DNA of 64,000 nt from Streptomyces sp. MP131-18 (GTDB lineage Bacteria > Actinomycetota > Actinomycetes > Streptomycetales > Streptomycetaceae): the NCBI RefSeq assembly GCF_001984575.1, contig NZ_LZNS01000001.1, positions 2,493,187 through 2,557,186 of the forward strand, in the 5' to 3' direction. Shown here piece after piece: positions 42,485-51,750 of this stretch. The notes below the pieces were generated by a model. The model saw only the letters and a list, made by a program, of their open reading frames with translations. It did no database searches and was not told the DNA's origin. Positions within the stretch are counted from its first letter, which is position 1; each line of letters starts with the position of its first letter. A program made the position numbers and the translations under genes.

Positions 42485-43782
42485 CAGGACTCCATGGCCT
42501 GCTCGAGCTCGTCCTGCAGATGGGCGGCGATCGAGGCGGTCGACTCGTCGGTGGTGATCAGGGACGTGGCAGCGGCCGACACGATGTCGCTGACGCGGCC
42601 GAACCGCTCCCGGTGGGCCTGATTGCCCGGGAAGATCGACACGGCTTCGTCAGCGAGCTGCTGGAAGAGTTCGAGCTGCGGGGTCTCGGCGACGGCCCGG
42701 GCGGTGATCGAGCCCGCCCGTGGTGCGGGGTTGGCGGTCAGCTCGGTGTAGCGGCGCTGCCACTCGGGGGTGCCGGCCAGCGCGATGAAGTCCCACACCG
42801 CCTCTGCCTTGCGCGGGTCGATGCCGGCCGGCATGTGGATGCTGTTCGAGACGCCGCCGGGGACCTGCGGGAACGGTGCCCGCGCGGCCTTGAGGCCGGG
42901 GCGGACCGCGTCGGTCGCGCTGCCCAGCTCGTTCAGGAAGAACGGGCCGTCCAGGAGCATGGCGATCTTTCCGGTGAGGAACAGCTCGTTGCGCTGCTGG
43001 GACTGGATGCCTTGCGGCGCTTGGGCGAGGGCACGGCGGTAGAGGTCGAGGCCCGCGATCGCCGCGTCGCTGTCGGCGGTGAACGCACCGTCGTCGGTGG
43101 ACAGCGCGGCCCCGCTGCCGACGACGAAGGCAGCAAGCTCGGTGAAGTTGTCGGGGTTGGGGGCCGTCGTGGCGCCGAAGCCGTAGATCCCGTCGCCGGT
43201 GATCGCTTCGGCTGCCGCGATCATCTCCTCCGCGGTGGCCGGGACCCCGGCTCCGACGGATTCGAGCAACTGCTGGTTGTAGTAGAGGTTGTAGCCGTAG
43301 CCGAGCAGCAGGACGCCGTAGTTCTCGCCGTCCAGCGCCATCACCTCCTGCAACGGCGTCCAGGTGCGCGGGATGTCGGTGGACCGCAGGCGGTCCTCCA
43401 GCGACTCGAGCCAGCCGCGGCCGGCGAACTCGGCGGCGTTGCGCGCCGGCAGGTGCACGATCTCGGGGCGGTCGTTGGCGGCGAACCTGATCGTGAGCTG
43501 GTCGACGTAGCTGTCGAACGGCAGCGAGTAGAAGTCCACCTGCACATCGGGGTGGGTCCGTTCGAACTCGGTGATCAGCTCCCGCCACCACAGCGCGAAG
43601 GTTCCCTCGGCAGCCTGCCAGGAGGGGAACTCCAGCACGGTCTTCCCGCCGGCCGTTCCTCCGCCCGAGTGGCAGCCGGAGAGGGCCGCACCCGTGGCGG
43701 CCGCCAGCCCCAGCGAGAGCATTCTCCGCCGGGAAGGGCCTGAGGGCCGGGCCGGCACCTGGCCGCCGCGCAGCGCCGACAT
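42484..43782 (-). CDS. Sugar ABC transporter substrate-binding lipoprotein
   Basis: A 432-residue precursor. The N-terminus carries SRRRML (twin-arginine-like), a hydrophobic stretch and the lipobox LSGC, so the mature protein is lipid-anchored outside the membrane. Two-lobed type-1 sugar-binding fold: LITEFERTHPDVQVDFY and GKIAMLLDGPFFLNEL are typical. Coupled to the IclR gene upstream and to the permease downstream by ATGA overlaps. Probable ligand: an acid sugar, from the neighbouring enzymes. Confidence 0.92.
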   Translation of the reverse strand: MSALRGGQVPARPSGPSRRRMLSLGLAAATGAALSGCHSGGGTAGGKTVLEFPSWQAAEGTFALWWRELITEFERTHPDVQVDFYSLPFDSYVDQLTIRFAANDRPEIVHLPARNAAEFAGRGWLESLEDRLRSTDIPRTWTPLQEVMALDGENYGVLLLGYGYNLYYNQQLLESVGAGVPATAEEMIAAAEAITGDGIYGFGATTAPNPDNFTELAAFVVGSGAALSTDDGAFTADSDAAIAGLDLYRRALAQAPQGIQSQQRNELFLTGKIAMLLDGPFFLNELGSATDAVRPGLKAARAPFPQVPGGVSNSIHMPAGIDPRKAEAVWDFIALAGTPEWQRRYTELTANPAPRAGSITARAVAETPQLELFQQLADEAVSIFPGNQAHRERFGRVSDIVSAAATSLITTDESTASIAAHLQDELEQAMES

Positions 43783-44618
43783 CAGCCGGCACCGCCCGAC
43801 GTGCGGGGTGAGTCGGCGGCCGGACCGGCATGCTGTGGGTACACGGCGGGGCCGGTGTAGCCCAGTGCCGTGCTGACCTCGTCGGCCGTCTCGATCACGC
43901 GTCCGGCCAGCTCCCCCTCGCGGTTGTCGAGGTCGATGGCCGACAGCGAGCCGGAGATCGAGATGGCCGCGACGACCTCCCCGGCGGCGTCACGGATCGG
44001 CGCTGCCACGCAGGCGCGGCCCAGAGCGAGCTCCTCGACCTCCGTGGCGTACCCGCGTCCGACGACCAGTTCGACCTGCTCATCCAGCTCCTCGTGGGTG
44101 CCGGCGGTCCGGCCGGTGAACTTCGGCAGCTGGGGAAGCATCGCGCGCCGCTGGCCGGCGGTGGTGCCGACCAGCAGGCACTTGCCCATGCCGGTGGCGT
44201 GCAGGGCGTTGCGCTGCCCGGCCAGGGTCATCGACTTCGGCGCGAGCGCCCCCTCGTAATTGGCCAGGTAGAAGACGGTGCCGCGGTGCAGGACGGACAC
44301 GTTGACGCCGAGGCCGAGCAGCGCAGCGGCCTCCTGGGCATGCCGCCGGGAGGCGCGGTAGACCGGATGCTGGTTGAGCGCAGAGCCGGCCAGGGTGATC
44401 AGTCCGGTGCCGAGCCGGTAGAGGCCGGAGTCGGCGTCGCGCTCCACGTATTCGAGGGCTTCGAGCGTCGCCAGCATGCGGGAGGTCGTGGACTGGCCGA
44501 GCCCCGCGCGGGAGGAGACGTCGGCGACCCGGAGCGGCCGCCCGTCGTGGAACGCCGCGAGGACGGCGGCCGCGCGTTCGACGCTCTGGTTCGTGCTCGT
44601 GCCCTGCTCAGCACCCAT
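43782..44618 (-). CDS. IclR-family transcriptional regulator
   Basis: A 278-residue regulator. The winged-helix domain includes LRVADVSSRAGLGQSTTSRML, and the effector domain spans ~75-255 (KCLLVGTTAGQRRAML, then ACVAAPIRDAAGEVVAAISI). GGAGAG precedes the ATG at 44618. First gene of the importer operon, divergent from the catabolic enzymes, so it likely controls both sides. IclR proteins here usually bind a sugar-acid metabolite. Confidence 0.92.
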   Translation of the reverse strand: MGAEQGTSTNQSVERAAAVLAAFHDGRPLRVADVSSRAGLGQSTTSRMLATLEALEYVERDADSGLYRLGTGLITLAGSALNQHPVYRASRRHAQEAAALLGLGVNVSVLHRGTVFYLANYEGALAPKSMTLAGQRNALHATGMGKCLLVGTTAGQRRAMLPQLPKFTGRTAGTHEELDEQVELVVGRGYATEVEELALGRACVAAPIRDAAGEVVAAISISGSLSAIDLDNREGELAGRVIETADEVSTALGYTGPAVYPQHAGPAADSPRTSGGAG

Positions 44619-44658
44619 TGCCAGCTCTCCAACATCCGAAACGCTTGCCTTACGCGAT

Positions 44659-44679
44659 GGATACTGCATTAGGCTATCC
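44659..44679. promoter_or_regulatory. Inverted repeat in the IclR/dehydratase intergenic region
   Basis: GGATA (44659-44663) and TATCC (44675-44679) flank CTGCATTAGGC, with TAGGCT as a possible -10 for the dehydratase. A candidate IclR operator by position; not a known consensus. Confidence 0.4.
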
Positions 44680-44717
44680 GCTCAGCGCAAGAGATCAGCC
44701 GAAGAATGGATGCATGC

Positions 44718-45878
44718 ATGCAGATCGCCTCCGTCGAGACGTTCGTACTCAAGGTCTTCCATCACGAGGCCTACCTCGGCGCCCTGCCGGACGGCAGCGA
44801 GGTGCCGCCGGGCTATCAAGTGCGCGCGCCCTGGCGCAGCCTGTATTCGCGCCGGTTCGAGACTTTGCTGGTCAAGGTGACCGCCGAAGACGGCACCGCG
44901 GGCTGGGGCGAGGCGCTGGCGCCGGTCGCCCCCGAGGTGCCCGCCGACATCGTCGACCTGCTGCTCGCTCCCGTCCTGCTGGGGCAGGACGCGCTCGCGC
45001 CGCGGCCCGCCTGGGCGATGCTGCGGGACCTGATGCGTGAACGCGGGCATCTCGTCGGCCACCAGGCCGACGCGCTGGCGGCCGTGGACATCGCGCTGTG
45101 GGACCTGGCCGGCCGGTTGCGCGGTGCACCCGTCGCCACCCTGCTCGGCGGGGCGTTCCGGGACCGGCTGCCGACGTACGTGTCCGGGCTGCCCCGTGCC
45201 ACCGACGAACAGCGGGCCCAGCTCGCCGCCGACTGGGCGGGCCGGGGCGCCGGCGCCGTCAAACTGCATCTGGGGCACGGGGTGGCGGCCGATCTGGCCA
45301 CGGTGGACGCCGTCCGGGCCGCCGCGCCCGCGCTGCGGGTCGCCGTGGACGCGCACTGGGCCTACGGCCTGGCCGAGGCCCGACGGCTCGCCGCCGGCCT
45401 GGCCGACCGCGGCGGCTGGTTCCTCGAAGCGCCGCTGGCCCCCGAGGACGAGGAGGGCCACCGCAGGCTCGGCGAGCGGACGGCGCTGCCCATCGCGGTG
45501 GGCGAGACCCTGCGCAACCGGTACGAGTTCGCCCGCTGGCTGCGTGGTCACGCGCTGGAGATCGCCCAGCCGGACGTGGCCCGTACCGGCATTACCGAGG
45601 CAATGGCGATCGCCGAGCTGTGCGCGGCGTCACACGTTCCGGTGGCGCCGCACCACTCCGTCGGGCTCGGAGTCTCCCTCGCCGCGGGCCTGCACGTGGG
45701 GGCGGCCGTCGAGGACCTGTTGGTATTCGAGTACCAGCCGACCTCGACCGAGGTCGGCCAGCGCATTCTGCGCACCCCGCTTGAGGTCCGCCCCGACCAC
45801 TTCCCTCTCCCCGCCGGGCCCGGACTCGGCATCGACATCGACGAGCAGGTCGTCCGCGACCTCGCCGGAAAGGACTGA
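44718..45878 (+). CDS. Enolase-superfamily acid-sugar dehydratase (mandelate-racemase group)
   Basis: About 386 residues from the ATG at 44718; an ATG at 44706 is possible but touches GAAGA. C-terminal barrel ligands: VDAHW (Asp, with His two residues on as in galactonate/mannonate dehydratases), FLEAPL and VGETLR (Glu), then QPDVARTG (Asp) and VAPHHSVG (His of the dyad). The KxK motif reads KLH. These features fit sugar-acid dehydration more than lactonisation. Followed after eight bases by a DHDPS-family gene, which could cleave the 2-keto-3-deoxy product. Confidence 0.87.
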   Translation: MQIASVETFVLKVFHHEAYLGALPDGSEVPPGYQVRAPWRSLYSRRFETLLVKVTAEDGTAGWGEALAPVAPEVPADIVDLLLAPVLLGQDALAPRPAWAMLRDLMRERGHLVGHQADALAAVDIALWDLAGRLRGAPVATLLGGAFRDRLPTYVSGLPRATDEQRAQLAADWAGRGAGAVKLHLGHGVAADLATVDAVRAAAPALRVAVDAHWAYGLAEARRLAAGLADRGGWFLEAPLAPEDEEGHRRLGERTALPIAVGETLRNRYEFARWLRGHALEIAQPDVARTGITEAMAIAELCAASHVPVAPHHSVGLGVSLAAGLHVGAAVEDLLVFEYQPTSTEVGQRILRTPLEVRPDHFPLPAGPGLGIDIDEQVVRDLAGKD

Positions 45879-45885
45879 TTCCCTC

Positions 45886-46782
45886 ATGCCCCTGGTCCAC
45901 GGGCTCGCCCCGATCCTGGCTACCCCCTTCGCGTCGGACGGCTCCCTCGACCTCCCCTCGCTGCGCCGCGTGGTGGAGTTCAACCTCATGAGCGGCGTCG
46001 ACGGGCTGGCCGTCTCCGGTATGGCGAGCGAGACCTTCGCGCTCACCGCCGAGGAACGTGCCCGCGTACTGCGCGAAGTCGTCGCCGTCACGGCGGGTGC
46101 GGTCCCGGTGGTGGCCGGGGTCAACGCGACCTCCACGGTCACCGCCGTGGAACAGGCCCGAGCCGCGGCCGCGGACGGCGCTACCGCGCTCATGGTGCTG
46201 CCGCCGTACATGGTCAAGCCCACCCCCGCACAGGTCCTCGACTTCTACGCGGACGTCGCGGCCGCTACGGACTGCGAGGTGATGGTCCAGGACGCCCCCG
46301 GAGTCACCGGCGTGACCATGGCTCCCGCGACGCTGGCCGAGCTGGGCAAGCTGCCGGGCGTCACCTCGGTCAAGGTCGAGGCCCCGCCGACACCGGCCAA
46401 GGTGACCGCGGTGGCCGACACATCCGCCGGGGAGGACTTCGCGATACTGGGCGGCCTGAACGCCCAGTTCTGCCTCGACGAATACGCCCGCGGCGCCATC
46501 GGCACCATGCCCGCCTGCGAGTTCCCCGATCTGCTGCGCCCGGTGCTCGACGACTGGGCCGCCGGACGCCGCGCGAAGGCCCGGGAGGGCTTCGCCCGAC
46601 TGCTGCCCCTGGTACTGCACGGACTCCAGCAGGGCTGGGCCTGGGCGGTACACAAGGAGGTGCTCCTCGCCCGGAAGCTCATCGCCGACGCCACCGTCCG
46701 CACCCCCGCTCGCCCGCTCGACGCCCCGACCCGAGCCGCCCTGCACGAGGTACTCGCGCCCCTGGGCATCGCGGCCGGTTGA
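45886..46782 (+). CDS. DHDPS-family aldolase-like protein with altered active site
   Basis: A 298-residue TIM barrel of the dihydrodipicolinate synthase/N-acetylneuraminate lyase family. The Schiff-base lysine fits VTSVKVEAPP. The canonical tyrosine of the YN-x-P segment is missing (VMVQDAPGVTG) and the GTTGE loop reads GMASE, so the proton relay differs. It may be a 2-keto-3-deoxy-acid aldolase or dehydratase of a variant subgroup. Second gene of the catabolic operon after the dehydratase. Confidence 0.85.
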   Translation: MPLVHGLAPILATPFASDGSLDLPSLRRVVEFNLMSGVDGLAVSGMASETFALTAEERARVLREVVAVTAGAVPVVAGVNATSTVTAVEQARAAAADGATALMVLPPYMVKPTPAQVLDFYADVAAATDCEVMVQDAPGVTGVTMAPATLAELGKLPGVTSVKVEAPPTPAKVTAVADTSAGEDFAILGGLNAQFCLDEYARGAIGTMPACEFPDLLRPVLDDWAAGRRAKAREGFARLLPLVLHGLQQGWAWAVHKEVLLARKLIADATVRTPARPLDAPTRAALHEVLAPLGIAAG

Positions 46783-46887
46783 CAGCCGTCCGTACCCGTC
46801 CGCACGCGTCGTTCGCAGTGAGCCCCCGCAGATCACAGCTCGGCGACTCCCGCCCCGGAATCCCCCCATCCGGGCGATACTGGCCGT

Positions 46888-47682
46888 ATGCCGACGACCG
46901 CCGCCCCGTCCCGATCCGAACTGATCAGCCACCTCGTCAACACCCGGATCGCCGGCGAGGTCGCCACTCCCCGCGAGAACAATCTGGCGCACTACCGCGA
47001 GCTGGCGAACGGGAATCGGTACTTCTGGCTCGGCCTGGAGTTCGGCGACCGGTGGGCGGACGAGCAGGACGTGCTGGCCGTGATGGCGGAGCGCTGCGGC
47101 GTCGACGGGGACCCCGAGCACCGGCAGGGGCAGGACACCATCGACCCCGAGCTGACGGTCGACGGCCTCGACCGCGCCGCCACCCTGCTGCGGAAGGCCG
47201 CGGCCGGCTCCCGGCGGGTCCTGGTGGCCACCGGCCACCCCGGCGGGCTGCTCGACGTGCACTCCCGGACGGCCGCCGCGCTGACCGCCGCGGGCTGCGA
47301 GCTGGTCCGCGTCCCCATCGGTCTGACCGCCGACGAGGGCGTCGTCACCCAGCTCGCCGACGTCGCCGTGTGGGAGCGCGGCGCCACCCTGTGGCACACC
47401 CACTCGCCGCAGCCCATGGCCGAGATACTCGACGCCCTCTCCCAGGAGGGCCAGGCCCTGCCGGACCTCGTCATCGCCGACCACGGCTGGGCCGGCTGCG
47501 CCGCCCAGTACGGCATCGACACCATCGGCTACGCCGACTGCAACGACCCGGCACTCTTCCTCGGCGAGGCCGAGGGCACGCTCTCGGTCTGCGTGCCGCT
47601 GGACGACCACGTCACCAACGCCCGCTACTACGAGCCCATGACCGCCTACCTGCTGGACGTCGCCGGGCTGGCGCCCGGATGA
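46888..47682 (+). CDS. Conserved actinobacterial protein, possible phosphatase
   Basis: A 264-residue soluble protein. VLVATGHPGGLLDVHSRTAA, then DLVIADHGWAGCAAQYGIDT and IGYADCNDPALFLGEAEG are striking conserved-looking stretches with His, Asp and Cys suited to metal or nucleotide binding. I recall similar Streptomyces genes annotated as phosphatase, without knowing the basis. It is coupled by ATGA to the GNAT gene downstream. Not a recognised fold family from sequence alone. Confidence 0.65.
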   Translation: MPTTAAPSRSELISHLVNTRIAGEVATPRENNLAHYRELANGNRYFWLGLEFGDRWADEQDVLAVMAERCGVDGDPEHRQGQDTIDPELTVDGLDRAATLLRKAAAGSRRVLVATGHPGGLLDVHSRTAAALTAAGCELVRVPIGLTADEGVVTQLADVAVWERGATLWHTHSPQPMAEILDALSQEGQALPDLVIADHGWAGCAAQYGIDTIGYADCNDPALFLGEAEGTLSVCVPLDDHVTNARYYEPMTAYLLDVAGLAPG

Positions 47683-48596
47683 GGGCGGCCTGGCGCCCCA
47701 GGGCGCTGGACCCGCTCCTCCCCCGGGCCATCCCGCTCCCGCGGCCCGCGGCGGGCGACGTCCTGCTGTGCGTGCCGGGCGCGGCGGGCGTCTACCGCCG
47801 GAAGCGGCCCGACCCCGAGTCGTTCGACGCCAGTTGGTGCGCCGCCGACCGGCACGAGCTGCACGCGGATCTCACCGGGCCCGACCGCGCCGCCGCCCTC
47901 GACGCGCTGCTCACCGCCTGGGAGGAGCACCTCGTGCCCTGGCCGCCGGGAGCGGACGCGGAGGCGGTGTTCACCTGGCCGAGCCGCGATGCCGCGCTGG
48001 TCCCGGTGCTCCGCGGGCACGGCCTGACGCCGCAGCGCGTCGCCGCGGTCCGCCCGGCCGGGCGGACCGTTCCCTGGCCGCGGCGGGCGCCGGAGGCGTG
48101 CGTCCGCCCGCTGGGCCCGGCCGATCTCGACGCCGCCGCCGCGCTGTGGCTGGCGGAGCTGCACTGGGAGGCGCAGTTCGGCTCCTGCGTGATCCGCCCC
48201 TCCACGGCGCGCAATGTCGGACGGCAGCTGGCCGGGGCCCTCGGCTGGGTGGCCGAGGCCGGTGGCCGGGTGGTCGGCCTCCTCGCGGTCGAGGACCCGC
48301 GCCGCACCGCCTGGGCGGCCCGCCTGGCGAGGGCCAGGCATCCGGGCTACCTCACGTCGCTGATGGTCACTCCCGCGTACCGCGGCTCCGGCATCGGCAC
48401 CGCGCTGGTACGCACCGCCCACGCGGCGCTCGAAGAGGCCGGCTGCACCGTGACGATGCTGCACTACGCCGCGCTCAACCCGCTGTCCGGGCCGTTCTGG
48501 CACCGCTGCGGCTACCGCCCGCTGTGGACCACCTGGACCGGTCCCGCCCACCGCGGCCACGTCAACGGGGCACGCGCATCAGCCCCTCCTGGATGA
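47679..48596 (+). CDS. GNAT-family acetyltransferase, two-part
   Basis: A 305-residue protein. The C-terminal half (~155-300) is a complete GNAT domain with LTSLMVTPAYRGSGIGTALV as the acetyl-CoA loop. The N-terminal ~150 residues look like a decayed second GNAT repeat (VYRRKRPDPESFDASWCAAD). The ATG overlaps the preceding stop. Its 3' end overlaps the converging thioesterase gene by 35 bases. Substrate unknown. Confidence 0.83.
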   Translation: MRAAWRPRALDPLLPRAIPLPRPAAGDVLLCVPGAAGVYRRKRPDPESFDASWCAADRHELHADLTGPDRAAALDALLTAWEEHLVPWPPGADAEAVFTWPSRDAALVPVLRGHGLTPQRVAAVRPAGRTVPWPRRAPEACVRPLGPADLDAAAALWLAELHWEAQFGSCVIRPSTARNVGRQLAGALGWVAEAGGRVVGLLAVEDPRRTAWAARLARARHPGYLTSLMVTPAYRGSGIGTALVRTAHAALEEAGCTVTMLHYAALNPLSGPFWHRCGYRPLWTTWTGPAHRGHVNGARASAPPG

Positions 48597-49443
48597 CCGA
48601 CACCGCCAGCCGCCCGTCCCTGGTGAACATGCGCCCGCGCGCGAGCCCCCGCCCGGCCTGGGAGGTCGGGGAGTCCGTGTCGTACAGCAGCCACTCGTCC
48701 GAGCGGAACGGCCGGTGGAACCACATCGCGTGGTCCAGGCTCGCCCCGACCGTGTCACCCGTCATCCAGCCGCCCCGCCCGTGCGCGAGCAGCACGGAGT
48801 CCAGCAGGGTCATGTCCGAGACGTAGGTGCCAAGGCACAGGTGGACCACCGGGTTGTCCTGCTTGCCGGTCAGCTCGCCGTTGAGCCGGAACCACACCTG
48901 CGCCCGCGGCTCGCGCGGGCTGCCCGCGGTGCCGAACGGCGGCTCGTTCACGTACCGCAGGTCGATGGCCTGCCTGGCCTGGAGCAGAAGTTCGACCACG
49001 CTCGGGTCCCAGAACAGGTCGGCGTAGCGCGGCAGCAGCTCCTCCGCCGTCGGCAGGGTCTCCGGATCGGGCGCGGGCGGCATCGGCTCCTGATGCTCAA
49101 GACCCTCCTCCGGCTTGGCGAACGACGCCGAAAGGGTGAAGATCGGCTGCCCGTGCTGAACGGCCACCACCCGGCGGGTGGCGAAGGACCGGCCGTCGCG
49201 GGTGCGGTCCACCGTGTACACGATGCGCGCACCCGAGTCGCCCGGCCGCAGGAAGTAGGAGTGCAGCGAGTGCGGCAGCCGGTCCTCCGGCACGGTCCGG
49301 CAGGCCGCGACCAGCGCCTGCGCGGCAACCTGGCCGCCGAAGACCCGGGGGATGACGGAGGCGTGGCTCTGGCCGCGGAAGATGTCCTGCTCGATCGGCT
49401 CCAGATCGAGCAGATCGAGCAGGTACTGGAGAGTAGCGTGCAT
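48562..49443 (-). CDS. tesB: Acyl-CoA thioesterase II
   Basis: A 293-residue double hot-dog-fold thioesterase. VIPRVFGGQVAAQALVAACR, LHSYFLRPGD and the C-terminal LDHAMWFHRPFRSDEW, with active-site Asp, are diagnostic for TesB. It hydrolyses medium- to long-chain acyl-CoAs. The ATG at 49443 gives the family-standard start; no strong ribosome binding site. Overlaps the GNAT gene tail. Confidence 0.93.
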   Translation of the reverse strand: MHATLQYLLDLLDLEPIEQDIFRGQSHASVIPRVFGGQVAAQALVAACRTVPEDRLPHSLHSYFLRPGDSGARIVYTVDRTRDGRSFATRRVVAVQHGQPIFTLSASFAKPEEGLEHQEPMPPAPDPETLPTAEELLPRYADLFWDPSVVELLLQARQAIDLRYVNEPPFGTAGSPREPRAQVWFRLNGELTGKQDNPVVHLCLGTYVSDMTLLDSVLLAHGRGGWMTGDTVGASLDHAMWFHRPFRSDEWLLYDTDSPTSQAGRGLARGRMFTRDGRLAVSVIQEGLMRVPR

Positions 49444-49512
49444 GTGCTGATTGTCCACGCCCGTCGGACGCGCCGGATACCTGCACCGGCCCAAAGGGGC
49501 GTCGCACACAAC

Positions 49513-49551
49513 ACGAGGGTCCGCATCCTGAATCAGGATACGGACCCTCGT
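49513..49551 (-). terminator. Terminator of initiator tRNA-Met
   Basis: ACGAGGGTCCG (49513-49523) and CGGACCCTCGT (49541-49551) pair fully, extended inward by ATCCTGA/TCAGGAT with one mismatch. It starts seven bases past the 3' end of the tRNA and is followed by TGTTGTGTG on that strand. Confidence 0.8.
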
Positions 49552-49557
49552 CACCAG

Positions 49558-49631
49558 TAGCGGGGACAGGATTTGAACCTGCGACCTCTGGGTTATGAGC
49601 CCAGCGAGCTACCGAGCTGCTCCACCCCGCG
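49558..49631 (-). tRNA. Initiator tRNA-fMet (anticodon CAT)
   Basis: Cloverleaf on the minus strand: CGCGGGG at 49625-49631 pairs six of seven with CCCCGC, leaving the unpaired first base (C) typical of initiators. The anticodon loop CTCATAA is flanked by GGG/CCC, the three G-C pairs that direct initiator tRNA to the ribosomal P site. No CCA is encoded. Confidence 0.97.
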
Positions 49632-49677
49632 TCGTTGTGTGCCTTTACTCTAACCCCCTGAGTACGGGGCGTGCAAA

Positions 49678-50097
49678 TCAAGCCCCGGCGACACAGTCGG
49701 GACAGCGCCCGTAGTACGTGACGGCGACCTCGGAGACCGCGAAGCCGAAGCGCTCACCCTCGGGCAGCGCCGCCATCGGGTCCTGCGTCAGCTGGACGTC
49801 GCGCATCATGCCGCAGCCGGCGCAGACCAGGTGCTGGTGCGGGTGGTGGGCATTGGGGTCGTACCGCTTGGCCCGGCCGTCCGTGGTCACCTCGACGATC
49901 TCGCCGAGAGCGACGAGCTCACCCAGGGTGTTGTAGACAGAGGCGCGGGAGATCTCCGGCAGCCGCCGGGCCGCCTTGGCGTGCACCTCGTCGGCCGTGT
50001 AGTGAACGTGCTCACCGTCCAGCACCTCGGCGATGACTCGCCGCTGCGCGGTGAGCCGCCAGCCGCGGTCCCGGAGTCGCTGAAGCAGGTCACTCAT
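49678..50097 (-). CDS. catR: Fur-family peroxide repressor (CatR/PerR type)
   Basis: A 139-residue regulator. The winged helix (RLTAQRRVIAEVLDGEHVHY) and HHPHQHLVCAGCGMM, with a second CPDC, give two CxxC zinc knuckles. Divergent from the catalase with a 15-bp inverted repeat between, as for CatR and katA in S. coelicolor. It should repress katA and itself until peroxide oxidises a metal-binding histidine. ATG at 50097 preferred to GTG at 50106. Confidence 0.88.
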   Translation of the reverse strand: MSDLLQRLRDRGWRLTAQRRVIAEVLDGEHVHYTADEVHAKAARRLPEISRASVYNTLGELVALGEIVEVTTDGRAKRYDPNAHHPHQHLVCAGCGMMRDVQLTQDPMAALPEGERFGFAVSEVAVTYYGRCPDCVAGA

Positions 50098-50158
50098 GTC
50101 TGCCACCCTAGCGCGCGGCCCTCATATGAGCCGACTGTGTATGGATTCAGGAGTCGTC

Positions 50159-50186
50159 TTGACTTGGACATAGTCCAATATAGGAT
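50159..50186. promoter_or_regulatory. katA promoter with CatR-like operator
   Basis: The perfect inverted repeat TTGGAC-ATA-GTCCAA spans 50164-50178. It overlaps a plus-strand promoter: TTGACT (50159-50164), 16 bases, TAGGAT (50181-50186). Binding of the divergent Fur-type repressor here would block katA. Confidence 0.75.
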
Positions 50187-50258
50187 CGTGCACAGGCAAC
50201 GGCCAAGGGCCCGAGCAGCACCAGAGACCTGAAGACAGCTGAAGGGCGTGACAGGTAA

Positions 50259-51722
50259 ATGACCGACCAGATCACCACGGGACCGCTCACCACGGAGGCC
50301 GGTGCCCCGGTCGCGGACAATCAGAACAGCCAGTCCGCCGGCCCCGGCGGTCCCGGACTGATCCAGGACCAGCTGCTGATCGAGAAGCTGGCCCACTTCA
50401 ACCGTGAGCGGATTCCCGAGCGCATCGTGCACGCGCGCGGCGCGGGCGCCTACGGCACGTTCACCGTGACCGCGGACCTGACGAAGTACACGCGGGCCAA
50501 GTTCCTCTCCGAGATCGGCAAGGAGACCGAGGTCTTCCTCCGCTTCTCCACCGTCGCGGGAAACCTGGGTGCGCCGGACGCGGTGCGGGACCCGCGTGGC
50601 TTCGCGCTCAAGTTCTACACCGAAGAGGGCAATTACGACCTGGTCGGCAACAACACCCCGGTCTTCTTCATCAAGGACGCGATCAAGTTCCCGGACTTCA
50701 TCCACACCCAGAAGCGTGACCCGTACACGGGTTCGCAGGAGGCGGACAACGTCTGGGACTTCTGGGGCCTGTCGCCCGAGTCGACGCACCAGGTCACCTG
50801 GCTGTTCGGCGACCGCGGTATTCCGGCGTCCTACCGCCACATGAACGGGTACGGCTCGCACACGTTCCAGTGGAACAACGAGGCGGGCGAGGCGTTCTGG
50901 GTCAAGTACCACTTCAAGACGGACCAGGGCATCAAGAACCTGACCGCCCAGGAGGCCGCGGGCCTCGCCGGCCAGGACCCGGACAGCCACCAGCGTGACC
51001 TGCGCACCTCGATCGAGAACGGCGACTTCCCGACCTGGACCGTTCAGGTGCAGATCATGCCCGTCGCCGAAGCGGCCACCTACCGGTTCAACCCGTTCGA
51101 CCTGACCAAGGTCTGGCCGCACGCGGACTACCCGCCGATCGAGATCGGCAAGCTGGAGCTCAACCGCAACCCGCAGAACATCTTTGCCGAGGTCGAGCAG
51201 TCGATCTTCTCCCCGCACCACTTCGTGCCGGGCATCGGCCCCTCGCCCGACAAGATGCTCCAGGGCCGCCTGTTCGCCTACGGCGACGCGCACCGCTACC
51301 GCGTCGGCATCAATGCCGACCACCTGCCGGTCAACCGGCCGCACGCCACCGAGGCGCGCTCCCACGGCCGCGACGGCTTCGCCTACGACGGCCGGCACGG
51401 CGGCGCGAAGAACTATGAGCCCAACAGCTTCGGCGGCCCGGTCCAGACCGACCGCCCGCTGTGGGAGCCGACCGCGGTCACCGGCTACACCGGCGACCAC
51501 GAGGCGCCCTCGCACGCCGAGGACAACGACTTCGTGCAGGCCGGCGCCCTGTACCGGCTCATGTCGGACGACGAGAAGGACCGCCTGATCGAAAACCTGG
51601 CGGGCTTCATCTCCCAGGTCTCCCGTGACGACATCGCCGAGCGGGCGATCGAAAACTTCCGCAAGGCGGACGAGGACTACGGCAAGCGGCTCCAGGCCGC
51701 GGTCCAGGCCCTCCGCGGCTGA
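50259..51722 (+). CDS. katA: Monofunctional haem catalase
   Basis: A 487-residue small-subunit catalase that converts hydrogen peroxide to water and oxygen. Active-site His58 lies in [12 protein letters not shown]; the Asn of the distal site is in [11 protein letters not shown]; the proximal haem tyrosine is in [14 protein letters not shown]. Length fits clade 3. Strong, codon-optimised gene. Divergent from its CatR-like repressor. Confidence 0.97.
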   Translation: MTDQITTGPLTTEAGAPVADNQNSQSAGPGGPGLIQDQLLIEKLAHFNRERIPERIVHARGAGAYGTFTVTADLTKYTRAKFLSEIGKETEVFLRFSTVAGNLGAPDAVRDPRGFALKFYTEEGNYDLVGNNTPVFFIKDAIKFPDFIHTQKRDPYTGSQEADNVWDFWGLSPESTHQVTWLFGDRGIPASYRHMNGYGSHTFQWNNEAGEAFWVKYHFKTDQGIKNLTAQEAAGLAGQDPDSHQRDLRTSIENGDFPTWTVQVQIMPVAEAATYRFNPFDLTKVWPHADYPPIEIGKLELNRNPQNIFAEVEQSIFSPHHFVPGIGPSPDKMLQGRLFAYGDAHRYRVGINADHLPVNRPHATEARSHGRDGFAYDGRHGGAKNYEPNSFGGPVQTDRPLWEPTAVTGYTGDHEAPSHAEDNDFVQAGALYRLMSDDEKDRLIENLAGFISQVSRDDIAERAIENFRKADEDYGKRLQAAVQALRG

Positions 51723-51750
51723 TTTCCCGCAACGCCGCTTGCCGTACACC

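Noticed and set aside
45592..47610. A 672-codon minus-strand frame across the DHDPS-family and 46888 genes
   Set aside because: Lies over two well-supported plus-strand genes and crosses their intergenic gap.
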